Virus record (IMG/VR): IMGVR_UViG_3300038468_000190 | Coordinates: 1-64,000 of that record | Reading direction: 5' to 3' (one strand) | Length of the DNA stretch: 64,000 nucleotides | DNA from: a virus | Shown here: positions 23,811 through 32,476 of the stretch, piece by piece | Position numbering within the stretch: position 1 is the first letter of the stretch | Layout: every line of letters starts with the position of its first letter | Position numbers and translations under genes: made by a program | Notes under the pieces: model-generated | What the model was told of the DNA's origin: nothing | Seen by the model: only the letters and a program-made list of their open reading frames with translations | Database searches by the model: none

Positions 23811-26294
23811 CTACTCAGTAGTCAGGACGAGCGTCCAGTCGGAAAATCCCGACCCGTTGTCCCCGGGCGGCGTAAACACCATCGGCGCCGCGTTCGAGAG
23901 GCCTGCGCCGATCGTCGTAAACCCTCCCGTTACGGGGTTCAGCCAGCGCGCGAGCGACGGGCCGCTCATCGCCGTCATGTCGACCGTGATCGCGCCCGAA
24001 TGCGACGGTGGCACATAGGCGACGAGGAGCGTGCCGGTAGGGCTCGCCGCAGCCGCCACGTAGTCGAGCGATTGCGGGCTCGCCGTGCCGCCGCCCGCCG
24101 TGATGAGCGTCTTCATCCCCGAGAGCGCCGAGGGCACGAGGTCTTGCCAGCCGACCGTCCGAAAGAACTCCGCCATCTTCGCGGTATCGGTAGCGCCCGC
24201 GGATGCGAGCGCGCCCTGCCAGCCGCTCGCAAATGGCCACACGCTTGCATTGCCGTAGAACCCTCCACCGATCGCGGAAAGCGACGACCACCAGCCGAAC
24301 CGGCGGACGGGGATGCCTTGGTTCTGGGAATTGCCCTCGTAGTAATTCTCGAGGGCAATCGACGGGAGCGCCGGCGCATGCGCGTACGCACTCCGCCCGT
24401 ACTCGGCCGTCGACACGTTGGCGTAGGCGCCTTCGAGACCGAACGAGCCCGCACTGAAGACGATGTCCGTCGAGAGGCTCCCGCGTGACCAATGGCCGAT
24501 CCGAAGCACGGACTCTTGACCGGCAACGGACGAGAGCCCGGCGATGACGCTATTTACGGCGTTCTTTTGCGCCGTCGTGAACGTGCCGCTCGTGCCGCCC
24601 GATCCGTAGTCGCCGCCTAGCGCCCAGATGATGTTCTTACGAGCCTTGTATCGGTCGGCGACGAAGGCCGCGTAGTTCCAGAGCTTGGATTTGGCGCCGT
24701 CCGCGAACGGCTGCCCTGCGAGGCCCCCGGCGCCGATGACCGCGTCGTTCGCGACCATCTCCGCCATCCATCCCTCGTCGCCGCCGCCGAAGCCCACGTA
24801 GGCCGGGAACATGAAGACCTCGATCCCGAACGAGGCCGCGAGATCGATGTACTGATCGATCTCCTGCCAGTAGGGCTCGCTCGGAAAGGTGAAGTCCGGA
24901 GCCTGCGTGTTGATGTTCGAATAGGGATCGGCCGAGTACTGAGACGCGTTCCCGCTCGCGCTCGTCGTGCCGTTCGGGGAGCCGGTGTAGGTCGCCGCGT
25001 TCAAGCGCTTACCGAACGGCAAATTTCCCGCGAGCGTCTTCGGCGGCTTACTCGCGGTGAACTTGTGCTCGATCGCGTCGAAGATGACCGCATTGAACCC
25101 GCGATTGAAGCGGTCCATGAAATAGGAGACCTGATCGCCATGGCCGAGATTCTGGGGCGCCATCCAGCCCGAGTCACCCGTCACCCGAAAGGGGACGCCG
25201 TTCTGGTCCTGCAGGTAGCGATTGTTCGGGGAGACGACGAGAGGGAAGACCGTCGCCGTGCACACTTCGGTGGACTGCAAGCTACTGCCGGAGAAGGCCG
25301 CCGCCTGGAAGAGCCACTCGGTCGCGAAGTTTTGGTTCGCGGTCGGCGTATAGGATCCGGGAGACGCCGTGATCACGTCACCGGCGAAGTCCTTGTAGTT
25401 CGTCGTGATGATCCGAGTCGTGAGCGGCGCTACGGACGAGATGTAGCGCTCGTACGTCATCCCGGCCGCGAAGATGAGCTCTCCCGAGCTCGACGCCGTG
25501 ACGGGGCCCGCGCTCGCCACAATCGAGTTCAGGCCGAAGTTCGAGGCCGACGCTTCGACCGTCACCGTAGGCGAAAAGCCAGAGTACTCGAGGATCCGCA
25601 TATCCGGCCACGGCACGGTGGCGTTCCAGGTGATCGTGACGGTGTTCGGGCCGGCGTGGATATTCGGAGCGAAGTAGATCGCCTGCGAGAACATCGAGCT
25701 CCGAGACAGCGGCACCGCGAGCGAGTAGCTGTTACCGGCAGAGTCGGAGATCGACGTGATGTTCGAGGTGGCGTCGTTCCATCCGACCGCAACGATGTTG
25801 AGGTTGCCGGCCGTCTCGGGCGAGACGTACACCGCGCTCAACGTCTGGAATGCGGGTGTCTGTCCACCCTGAGACGGGGGATCCTTTTCAGCGACCTGCA
25901 CGAACCTTGCCGACGACACGAAGGTGGTGCAGCTCCCGCCGATGCCTCCGGTGCCCGGACTTCCTCCCGTTTCCGGCGCGCCGCCCGTCGAGACGCCTCC
26001 CGTCTCAGCTGCGCCTCCCGTCTCGGCTACTCCGCCGGTCGACAGGCCTCCCGTCGAGCTGTCCGCGCCGGCCGCGCCACCAGCGCCGCCGGCGGACGCA
26101 TCGGCATCTGGCGCCGCATCCGCATCTGGCGCCGCATCCGCATCGGGCGCGCTTGCGTCAGGAGCCGCCGAGTCTCCCGCGCTGCCGTCGCTTCCGCAAA
26201 ATGGCGACGCGGAGCGCCCCTCTCCGCTCGGAACTTCCTTGATGACCGTGCATGCCCCAATGGCCAGTGACAAAAACGTTACTGCGTATTTCAT
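23811..26294 (-). CDS. Apiosidase-like glycoside hydrolase lipoprotein
   Basis: 827 residues from ATG 26294. Lipoprotein signal MKYAVTFLSLAIGAC with lipobox IGAC, then an Asp/Ala and Thr-Gly-Gly linker (about 25-130) of the type common in Myxococcota secreted proteins. A beta-sandwich-like domain (about 135-355) is followed by a DUF4038/apiosidase-like TIM barrel (from about 360: NNRYLQDQNGVPFRVTGDSG) and a C-terminal domain like the putative collagen-binding PF12904. The A+T-richer start and host-style linker suggest acquisition from a host. A depolymerase acting on envelope or capsule sugars is likely. Confidence 0.75.
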   Translation of the reverse strand: MKYAVTFLSLAIGACTVIKEVPSGEGRSASPFCGSDGSAGDSAAPDASAPDADAAPDADAAPDADASAGGAGGAAGADSSTGGLSTGGVAETGGAAETGGVSTGGAPETGGSPGTGGIGGSCTTFVSSARFVQVAEKDPPSQGGQTPAFQTLSAVYVSPETAGNLNIVAVGWNDATSNITSISDSAGNSYSLAVPLSRSSMFSQAIYFAPNIHAGPNTVTITWNATVPWPDMRILEYSGFSPTVTVEASASNFGLNSIVASAGPVTASSSGELIFAAGMTYERYISSVAPLTTRIITTNYKDFAGDVITASPGSYTPTANQNFATEWLFQAAAFSGSSLQSTEVCTATVFPLVVSPNNRYLQDQNGVPFRVTGDSGWMAPQNLGHGDQVSYFMDRFNRGFNAVIFDAIEHKFTASKPPKTLAGNLPFGKRLNAATYTGSPNGTTSASGNASQYSADPYSNINTQAPDFTFPSEPYWQEIDQYIDLAASFGIEVFMFPAYVGFGGGDEGWMAEMVANDAVIGAGGLAGQPFADGAKSKLWNYAAFVADRYKARKNIIWALGGDYGSGGTSGTFTTAQKNAVNSVIAGLSSVAGQESVLRIGHWSRGSLSTDIVFSAGSFGLEGAYANVSTAEYGRSAYAHAPALPSIALENYYEGNSQNQGIPVRRFGWWSSLSAIGGGFYGNASVWPFASGWQGALASAGATDTAKMAEFFRTVGWQDLVPSALSGMKTLITAGGGTASPQSLDYVAAAASPTGTLLVAYVPPSHSGAITVDMTAMSGPSLARWLNPVTGGFTTIGAGLSNAAPMVFTPPGDNGSGFSDWTLVLTTE

Positions 26295-26366
26295 GGTTCT
26301 TTCTGCTTCTACCTTATTTTGCAAGCTTCGGCGCGACAGTCTTTCGCCGCCGTCGTTCTGTCGATT
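26295..26366. other. Gap upstream of the lipoprotein gene
   Basis: 72 bases, locally A+T-rich on the lipoprotein side, with an AGAAAGAACC-ATG start context. A promoter for the lipoprotein gene may lie here, but no convincing hexamer pair was seen. Confidence 0.35.
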
Positions 26367-26567
26367 TTATTTGCCCGTAGGCAAAGCCCGGTCGAGCAGC
26401 CGCCCAAGCGCCTCGGCGCACGACCAGCACGTCGCGGCGCCCCAGAGCAAGGCATCGGACGGCATGCCGTCGTCTCTAGCCACCAGGCGTGTCACCGTCG
26501 TTGCCGGATTCTCATCGCACGCCACGCACCGTGCCCCCTTCTCGATGTGATCGCTTGGTTTGGTCAT
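26367..26567 (-). CDS. Small zinc-ribbon-like protein
   Basis: 66 residues from ATG 26567 (MTKPSDHIEK). Two Cys pairs (CVAC near residue 14 and CWSC near 47) suggest one zinc site. No membrane segment. It is the last gene of the replication/regulatory-type minus block before the virion block. Unrecognised. Confidence 0.55.
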   Translation of the reverse strand: MTKPSDHIEKGARCVACDENPATTVTRLVARDDGMPSDALLWGAATCWSCAEALGRLLDRALPTGK

Positions 26568-26569
26568 CG

Positions 26570-26809
26570 CTATCCTGGTCGGAACGCCGGACACTGGACA
26601 TCATGGCGCGCTCCCAACGAATCGCGCGACGTAAGGCAGTGACACCGGCGATCGTCACCACGTGTGAGCCCTTCGAGCTCGTCCAGCTTGCGAGCGAATC
26701 CCGGATCCATCCGGTCAGTGACCCGCGGATCTTGTCGCTGACGGAGCCACCAGTTTGCGATGTCGCATGCGAGCCGCTCCAGGATCTCGTTTTCGTACTT
26801 GCGGGCCAT
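26570..26809 (-). CDS. Unrecognised small protein
   Basis: 79 residues from ATG 26809 (MARKYENEIL), two bases from the upstream stop. Helical N-terminus (ERLACDIANWWLRQRQDP), Cys/His-containing C-terminus (RRCHCL). The longer Arg-rich extension is shadow. No family. Confidence 0.5.
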   Translation of the reverse strand: MARKYENEILERLACDIANWWLRQRQDPRVTDRMDPGFARKLDELEGLTRGDDRRCHCLTSRDSLGARHDVQCPAFRPG

Positions 26810-26811
26810 CG

Positions 26812-26949
26812 TTATTCCTCTGGCTCGTCGTCCTTCTCGAAGAGCCCCAGCAAGAAGTCCGAGAGCATGCGCGCCAGGACGAGCACGACGCCGATCCCGA
26901 GCCCGATGCCGATGCCGCTCACGAACGGCTCCGTGAGAGCCGCGATCAT
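26812..26949 (-). CDS. 45-residue membrane protein
   Basis: From ATG 26949 (MIAALTEPFVSG), overlapping the upstream stop as ATGA. A single membrane segment at about 10-31 (GIGIGLGIGVVLVLARML), then FLLGLFEKDDEPEE. The acidic end differs from virion-block proteins. Confidence 0.55.
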   Translation of the reverse strand: MIAALTEPFVSGIGIGLGIGVVLVLARMLSDFLLGLFEKDDEPEE

Positions 26950-27719
26950 CCGCCACCTTCTGGAGGACCGAAAAAAAGCGCAATCCGTGCCGCTCTCTCT
27001 TCGGCCGGATGGTCGTGCGGACATCGGCCCGCGGCGCACCGGACATCGATGACCTCGAGCTCGATACTTTCGTCCGCGGGCAGCGAAACGAATCGCCCGC
27101 AATTCAAGCAGTAGTCGTCGTGGACCGCGCCGCAGTTACAGTCAAAGTGTTGGCGCATGTGACAGCCGCACTTCGGGCAGGCCAAGTCCGCCAGACACAC
27201 AGCCGGCGCATGGTCGCGCTCGTTATAGTCCGGATCCCAACCAGCGACCCGCGGCGGCTCCGTCCGCGGCAAAAACACTGACCAGTTCGCCAGGGCGACG
27301 TCGAGGATCTTCTTCGTCACGACGGGCCCGGACGCGCGGATGGCCATGACAATCGCCATGACGAGCCCCTGCGCAGCGTCGTCGTACTCGAAGAGCGCCA
27401 TGATGCGCTCTACGTCGTCCGATGGCATCTCGGAATCGAGAGCGACCCGCATCTGACTCGACTGGCTGATCGTGCGCGCGATGAGAAGCGCAATCGCGCC
27501 CATAAACCATCCGGCCCCAAGCGCCGCCGAAAGCGACAGAACGAAGACCTGGACCGCGAAGGCTCCGTGCGGCCGGCCTTTGAGCATGTTCTGGAAGTAG
27601 GCAGAGCCTTGCAAGATCGACCTAAACCACAGATAGAGGTACACCGCAAAGCCGATCCCGATGACCGCGTACGCAACGAACGCCGTTTCGTAGACGGCAA
27701 CCTGACGCGAGAGCGTCAC
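26946..27719 (-). CDS. Membrane protein with cytosolic zinc ribbon
   Basis: 257 residues from GTG 27719. Two N-terminal membrane segments (about 10-32 and 52-83), then a helical domain, then a Cys/His-rich domain (about 175-235: CPKCGCHMRQHFDCNCG, CLNCG, CAAGRCPHDH) able to bind two zincs. Unrecognised. It could be a host-membrane protein made during infection. Confidence 0.6.
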   Translation of the reverse strand: MTLSRQVAVYETAFVAYAVIGIGFAVYLYLWFRSILQGSAYFQNMLKGRPHGAFAVQVFVLSLSAALGAGWFMGAIALLIARTISQSSQMRVALDSEMPSDDVERIMALFEYDDAAQGLVMAIVMAIRASGPVVTKKILDVALANWSVFLPRTEPPRVAGWDPDYNERDHAPAVCLADLACPKCGCHMRQHFDCNCGAVHDDYCLNCGRFVSLPADESIELEVIDVRCAAGRCPHDHPAEERAARIALFFGPPEGGG

Positions 27720-28024
27720 GCCTTGCCTCGTTTCTTGTCCCCCATCATCTCGTCGAACACGTCCGCTCCGAGCTCTCGCCGGAGCTCTTCGATCTGCTCG
27801 AGAGTGGGCGTCTCGTCGTCGTAGTCGCCGTCCTTCACCTTCTGGGCGAGATCAGCGTAGCCCGCTTGCCTGAGCTCTTCGACGAGCTCCATCTTCGGCG
27901 TCTCGAGCGGCGAATCGAAATCGTGATAGAGGCCGGATAGCGCGCGCGCGATGATCCGATCTCGGAGAAGCGACTGGGGCTTACCCTGGAGATCGATGAC
28001 CAGCTCTTTCTTCGTCGTGCCCAT
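27716..28024 (-). CDS. Unrecognised acidic helical protein
   Basis: 102 residues from ATG 28024 (MGTTKKELVI), two bases from the upstream stop. Helix-rich and acidic, LEQIEELRRELGADVFDEMM near the end, no cysteines or membrane segment. GTGA coupling to the next gene. Confidence 0.5.
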   Translation of the reverse strand: MGTTKKELVIDLQGKPQSLLRDRIIARALSGLYHDFDSPLETPKMELVEELRQAGYADLAQKVKDGDYDDETPTLEQIEELRRELGADVFDEMMGDKKRGKA

Positions 28025-28025
28025 G

Positions 28026-28679
28026 TCATCCTTGCTGTTTACGAAAAAGCCGAAAACGCTCGATGTCCCTCTCGAGCCACCGCCGCTCCGTGATCGCCAT
28101 CCTGCGCACGAACACATTGAGCCCGACCGCGAGCGCCCGTGCTGTCGTGAGCCCCATCGTGCTCGCATGGAAATTGTCTCTCGTCTGCACCGCGATCACC
28201 TGCTTGGCGAAGGGCACGCGGGAGCGGTCCTCGCCAGCGAACACGATTTGGTGTTCGGGCAGGCTATTGAGCGTGACATCGAAGCCTCGCCTGCGCGCGG
28301 GGCCATAGTCGACGCGGCAAATAGTAACGTCGATCCCCGAAAAGAACATTTCGAGGAGTGTCTCGATGTCATCTTCAGAAATAGCGGCCGCGTCCCGGCC
28401 CCACTGTGTGAAAAATCCGGCTCGGGCCGCGTCAGCGTATAGGACGGCGTCGTGCACTGGGGGACCATGGCCCACCTTACGCAAATAATCCTGAGTCTCG
28501 TGAAAATGCAGACACCCCGCGCAAAGCCGCATTGGCGTTCGAGCGCTCGCCGGCTGCTCTTTCCACGTATTGTCGAGCTCCGGCAGATGCACTGTCGCGA
28601 CACCGTCCGTGACAGGCCGGCGCTGCGCGCACCAGGTGCAGTGCTCGGTATTGTCCTCTTTTTCTACGAGCTCAGTCAT
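28026..28679 (-). CDS. Zinc-ribbon N-terminal protein
   Basis: 217 residues. N-terminal CTWC and CAGC pairs (residues 14-55) form a likely zinc site. The rest is mixed alpha/beta with no recognised family. Basic C-terminus (RRWLERDIERFRLFRK). It overlaps its downstream neighbour. Nucleic-acid binding is possible but unproven. Confidence 0.55.
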   Translation of the reverse strand: MTELVEKEDNTEHCTWCAQRRPVTDGVATVHLPELDNTWKEQPASARTPMRLCAGCLHFHETQDYLRKVGHGPPVHDAVLYADAARAGFFTQWGRDAAAISEDDIETLLEMFFSGIDVTICRVDYGPARRRGFDVTLNSLPEHQIVFAGEDRSRVPFAKQVIAVQTRDNFHASTMGLTTARALAVGLNVFVRRMAITERRWLERDIERFRLFRKQQG

Positions 28680-28915
28680 GTCACCGTGAGACCGAAGAGG
28701 GCCGCGACCGCGCGGAGGACACGCCGGCGCTGCTCGACCGAGAGCATGCCGAGCGCCCCGGCGATTGTATTGAAGGCGCTGACTTCGTCGGTTGCATGCG
28801 CGGGCGGAGGATCGACGGGCGGCCCGAAGATATCTTCATGTACCTCGCCTTCGAGAAGATGATCGCGAAGGCTCCCTGGCCTCGGCGGCGCTCCGTACAT
28901 CAGACGCATACTCAT
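28676..28915 (-). CDS. Unrecognised small protein
   Basis: 79 residues from ATG 28915 (MSMRLMYGAP), overlapping the upstream stop as TGATG. Pro-rich middle, C-terminal helix (LGMLSVEQRRRVLRAVAALF). No recognisable motif. Confidence 0.5.
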   Translation of the reverse strand: MSMRLMYGAPPRPGSLRDHLLEGEVHEDIFGPPVDPPPAHATDEVSAFNTIAGALGMLSVEQRRRVLRAVAALFGLTVT

Positions 28916-29406
28916 CACGGCACCTCTTTCGGAACCAGCCACGCGGGCATGAAGTATTTCGGGGCATCGAAACCGCCCCCGAGAAGCCAATGGGTATACA
29001 TCGCTCGCTGAAATCGCCGCATGGCCCACTTTGCGCCGAGCAAATCATGCCACGTCCGATGCTCGAGCCGGTCTGGCCTTCCCCAGACCTCGAAGAGCTC
29101 CGTCCCTTGCTCCTGCGGATCCGCTCGACCGTCGAACGTGCTCTCCACCAGATCGAACGCGCCCGAGAAGCACATGATGGTGAAGCGGGGCCCGGAGTCG
29201 TTCGGGTAACCGAAGACTCCTCCGCAAATGTGCCAGAGGTGGTCTCGGGGCAGAGAAAGAATGCTCATGACCTCCTGCACCGCGCCAGCGGCCGCTGCCG
29301 GAAGCCACTTCCGATACTGCTCGGCCTTCTCGCTCGGCGCTAGCGCGTAGACCGCGCGCGCAAACTCCTCGGGCTCGAAGGCCCAGAGCCGGACACTGAG
29401 GCTCAC
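28915..29406 (-). CDS. Unrecognised Trp/aromatic-rich protein
   Basis: 163 residues from GTG 29406 (GTGA overlap). Rich in Trp, His and Phe (RDHLWHICGGVFGYP, MYTHWLLGGGF). No membrane segment or known motif. Follows the long coiled-coil gene in the same transcription unit. Confidence 0.5.
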   Translation of the reverse strand: MSLSVRLWAFEPEEFARAVYALAPSEKAEQYRKWLPAAAAGAVQEVMSILSLPRDHLWHICGGVFGYPNDSGPRFTIMCFSGAFDLVESTFDGRADPQEQGTELFEVWGRPDRLEHRTWHDLLGAKWAMRRFQRAMYTHWLLGGGFDAPKYFMPAWLVPKEVP

Positions 29407-31958
29407 GACGCCGCCTGACTCGGCGCCGCCGATGCCGCCTGCTGCGCATCGACGGCGCGCTTGTATTGGAGCGGCACCTCTTTCCAGAGCGCCTGCACCC
29501 AGCGCTTGCCGTCCGGTCTCAAGATCGCGCTGTCGCCCGCGCCCGTCATGGCTTTCACCGTCTCGATGAACTCCTCGCTCTTGTGCTGAGTGACCATCAC
29601 CATGGCCGCATTCACGTCGAGCTCGAGAAAGCGCCGGGCAAACTCTTCGGCGCTCGGCATGCCGGCGTTGATGGCCATCTCGACCTGCTGGCGAAACTGA
29701 TCGATGACCGCGTCGGGGAAGTGTGCCGAGAACCGATTTGCCGACTGGCCGTTCTGGGGAGGAGGAGGAGGCGGGGCGGCGGCGGCCGGCGGCGGAGCGG
29801 ACGGCGGCGCCTGGTCGGCCGGAGCGGTCGACTGAGCCGGCGGCGGGGCGGACTCGACCGGCGCCGCGACGGGGCCGGGCGGAATGACCGGTTGCTGGTC
29901 GGCGATCGGAATCGAATTCTGCGTGGCCCAGGCGACCACGCGGTTTGGCCGCTGCGCAGGCGCCGGACGCCCGGGCGGACGCATGCCCGGTCCGGGCGGC
30001 AGGGCCTGCCCCGGCGGGCCGCCCATCGCCGGACGGCCTCCCCGCGCGCTGAAGGCCCTGGCGATCTCGGGGCCCCAGTCGCCGATCGTCTCGAGGGCTT
30101 TGCCCGCGCCCATGCCGGCGAGCGCCGCGAAGCGCTCGCCCGGAGTCGTCGGCGCCGAATCGTCCTCCTTCTTGTAGCCCAGGGCCTCGGCAAGGGTCTT
30201 TTGCTTTTCGAGGATCTGGACCGGATCGCCCGCGCTCGCCGCCTCTTCCTTGGCCTGGGCGAGCTCCTCGGCGAGGCGCTTCTCTCTCTCCTTGTGGTTG
30301 GCGATCTGCATCTCGAGCGTGCTCTTCGTGGTGTCGACGCGCGTCGCATGCTGCTCGCCCATCATCCGGATTTCGGCGGCGTGCCGCTCCTTGAGATCGC
30401 TGATCCGCCCCTCGAACATCTTTTCCGTGTCCTTCACGCGCTGATCGGCTCGGGCAATCTCTTCCCGCCTTAGCTCGTGCATCTGATCGCGAAGCTCTTG
30501 CTCGCGGTCGCGCTTCTGCTTTTCGATGTCCTCGAGCCTTTGGCGATAGGTCTTCTCGTCCTGGTCGGCGCGCTCGCGGACGCGCTTGAGCTCGTCCTCG
30601 TGCCGGCGGTTCTCGTTATCGAGCGCGTCCTTGTGGCTCGCGCGAAGGGTGTCGATCTGGTCACGGTGAGATTCCTTGAGCCTCGCGACCTCGTCGGCAT
30701 GCTGCGCCCGCTGGTGACCGAGCTGTTGCTCCATGTTCTGGGCGGGGCTCGTCACCTTCAGGACCTCGGCGACGTCCTTCATCGAGCTTTCCCGCGGGGC
30801 GTCGTTGATGCGATCGATCTTCTCGTGAAGCGCCTTGTTGTCGGCGCGAAGGCCCGAGATGATGTCCATCAGGGCCTGCTCTCGCGCCGCCGTCGCGCGC
30901 TCGGTCGCTTCGATGGCGCTCTTACCGGCGCCGGCCACGACCTCGAGCACGTCCGCCGAGGCGTTGGCCTTCGAGTCGAGCCGTTCGCGGAGCTCTTTGT
31001 TCGTTTGCTCCGAGCGCTGGAGCTGCGTCGAGACGAAGTCGAGCGTCGACTTGTGCATGGCGGCGTCGGCGGGCGTCGTCGGCAGGCCCGCCTGCCCGAA
31101 CATCGGATGTGATGATTGCATGGGATCTGTCCCTTTTTTAGCGTTAACCCCGGGAAGCGCCCGGAGATTCGGACCGAGCACCGGCACGGTGTAGCGAAAC
31201 CGGTCCGTTTTCGGTTTGATGAGCGGCCGGCCCGTGATGACGTCCTGGCGACCCTTCGGATCCGGACCGTAGACCTGCAGGAGATAGCTCCGGCCGCCGA
31301 AGGCGAGCGCGAACTCCTCCTCCGTCATCGGCTCTCGGATTTCACCGAGGTAGCCCGCGCAGGAAAACGTCTGAAAGACCTTCGGCTCCACGCGCTCCAC
31401 CCGAATGAAGTGCTGGCCGTCGCCGATCGTGTAGCGCGCGTAGACGTCGAGAAGGTTCTGGGGCTGGACCCAGCCGACGAGATCGTCGTTACCGACCGGA
31501 CGGACGTCGCCGAGCGTGGGCTTGTCGCGCTTTTCGGGCTCGCCCTCCGTCGCCGGCACGGCCGCGCCGGACGAATAGGTCTCGACGTCGTCGTCACCAC
31601 GGCTGAGCCCCTCGTCGACGTAGGCCGCCGGCTCCGGGCGAGCTTTGCCCGTGTGCACGGCCGCCACGTCGTCGATCGACCGGCGCTTTTTCGGCGGGAC
31701 CACCGGCCGCTCCGGGTGCTCGATTCTCACGGCCTCTCGCTGCTCCTCGGTCATCGCGAGAAATTCATCCGGGTCGACGCGGCGCCTCTGGGCTTCGTTC
31801 CGGCGCGCTCTCGCCCAGCGCATCTTGACCGCCGCCCTCTCGCGCGGACTCATCGCCGAGTAGGCGGCGTAATCCACGTCGTAGAGATGCGCCTCTGCCC
31901 GAAGCTTACTGTCGAGCTCGGTCGCTGGCTCTTCGGAACCGGCTCCGGCGTCCGTCAT
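29403..31958 (-). CDS. Long coiled-coil protein, possible scaffold
   Basis: 851 residues. N-terminal basic helix and a globular domain (about 155-265) with QHFIRVERVEPKVFQTFS, then over 250 residues of charged coiled coil (about 300-600). A Gly/Pro-rich stretch with MRPPGRPAPAQRP (about 640-745, including APPPPPPQNG) and a helical C-terminus follow. No ATPase motif. Length and coiled coil would fit an internal scaffold, size-determining or DNA-organising protein. No family recognised. Confidence 0.6.
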   Translation of the reverse strand: MTDAGAGSEEPATELDSKLRAEAHLYDVDYAAYSAMSPRERAAVKMRWARARRNEAQRRRVDPDEFLAMTEEQREAVRIEHPERPVVPPKKRRSIDDVAAVHTGKARPEPAAYVDEGLSRGDDDVETYSSGAAVPATEGEPEKRDKPTLGDVRPVGNDDLVGWVQPQNLLDVYARYTIGDGQHFIRVERVEPKVFQTFSCAGYLGEIREPMTEEEFALAFGGRSYLLQVYGPDPKGRQDVITGRPLIKPKTDRFRYTVPVLGPNLRALPGVNAKKGTDPMQSSHPMFGQAGLPTTPADAAMHKSTLDFVSTQLQRSEQTNKELRERLDSKANASADVLEVVAGAGKSAIEATERATAAREQALMDIISGLRADNKALHEKIDRINDAPRESSMKDVAEVLKVTSPAQNMEQQLGHQRAQHADEVARLKESHRDQIDTLRASHKDALDNENRRHEDELKRVRERADQDEKTYRQRLEDIEKQKRDREQELRDQMHELRREEIARADQRVKDTEKMFEGRISDLKERHAAEIRMMGEQHATRVDTTKSTLEMQIANHKEREKRLAEELAQAKEEAASAGDPVQILEKQKTLAEALGYKKEDDSAPTTPGERFAALAGMGAGKALETIGDWGPEIARAFSARGGRPAMGGPPGQALPPGPGMRPPGRPAPAQRPNRVVAWATQNSIPIADQQPVIPPGPVAAPVESAPPPAQSTAPADQAPPSAPPPAAAAPPPPPPQNGQSANRFSAHFPDAVIDQFRQQVEMAINAGMPSAEEFARRFLELDVNAAMVMVTQHKSEEFIETVKAMTGAGDSAILRPDGKRWVQALWKEVPLQYKRAVDAQQAASAAPSQAAS

Positions 31959-32476
31959 TCCTCCCCTGCGCTCGCGCCCTCGGTTTCGATGTCTTCGGGC
32001 TCGTCCTCCTCGATCATGATCTCCTTCGTGAACTCCACCCGCTCGGCCGTCATCCGCCTGAGCGCCTCGAGCGGCTCACGCTGCCGGGCGGCGTCTTCGG
32101 GCACCGACTCGAGCAGTTTCTCGAGGAGCTTGTCCACTTGCTCGAGGTACGCGAGGTACATGGCGGCGTCCTCGGGCATGAGCGCCGACTCCGTCGGAGC
32201 GCCCTCCATCCGCGTCTCGAGCCGAGCGATGTCCTCGTCGGCCTGAAGGAGCGCCTCGCCCGCCGTGCCGGCGAGATCCGAAATGAGCGTCAGCACCGTG
32301 CCGGCGATTTCGCGGTAGATTTTGGCGAGCTCGGGGTTCGCCTCGTCGAGCTTCTTCGCCGCCCCGAGCAGGCGCTCACGACCCTCCGTCGCTTCGCGGT
32401 AGATGACGCCGAGCTCGGCTTCGAGATCTCCTTCGCCTTCGTCGGCGTCGTCCGGGAGAGCAATGTCTGTGGGCAT
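31955..32476 (-). CDS. Acidic helical protein
   Basis: 173 residues, very acidic at both ends (DDADEGEGDLEAELG; IMIEEDEPEDIETEG), helical throughout with coiled-coil-like heptads in the middle. Directly upstream of, and ATGA-coupled to, the long coiled-coil gene, so a partner protein is plausible. Confidence 0.5.
   Translation of the reverse strand: MPTDIALPDDADEGEGDLEAELGVIYREATEGRERLLGAAKKLDEANPELAKIYREIAGTVLTLISDLAGTAGEALLQADEDIARLETRMEGAPTESALMPEDAAMYLAYLEQVDKLLEKLLESVPEDAARQREPLEALRRMTAERVEFTKEIMIEEDEPEDIETEGASAGEE

Noticed and set aside
25065-26270. Plus-strand 401-codon ORF opposite the lipoprotein
   Set aside because: Arg/Asp/Val-rich shadow of a gene with a clear lipobox and glycoside hydrolase domain.
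29466-30473. Plus-strand 335-codon ORF opposite the coiled-coil gene
   Set aside because: Composition is typical of a high-GC shadow frame and it overlaps a well-supported coiled-coil protein.
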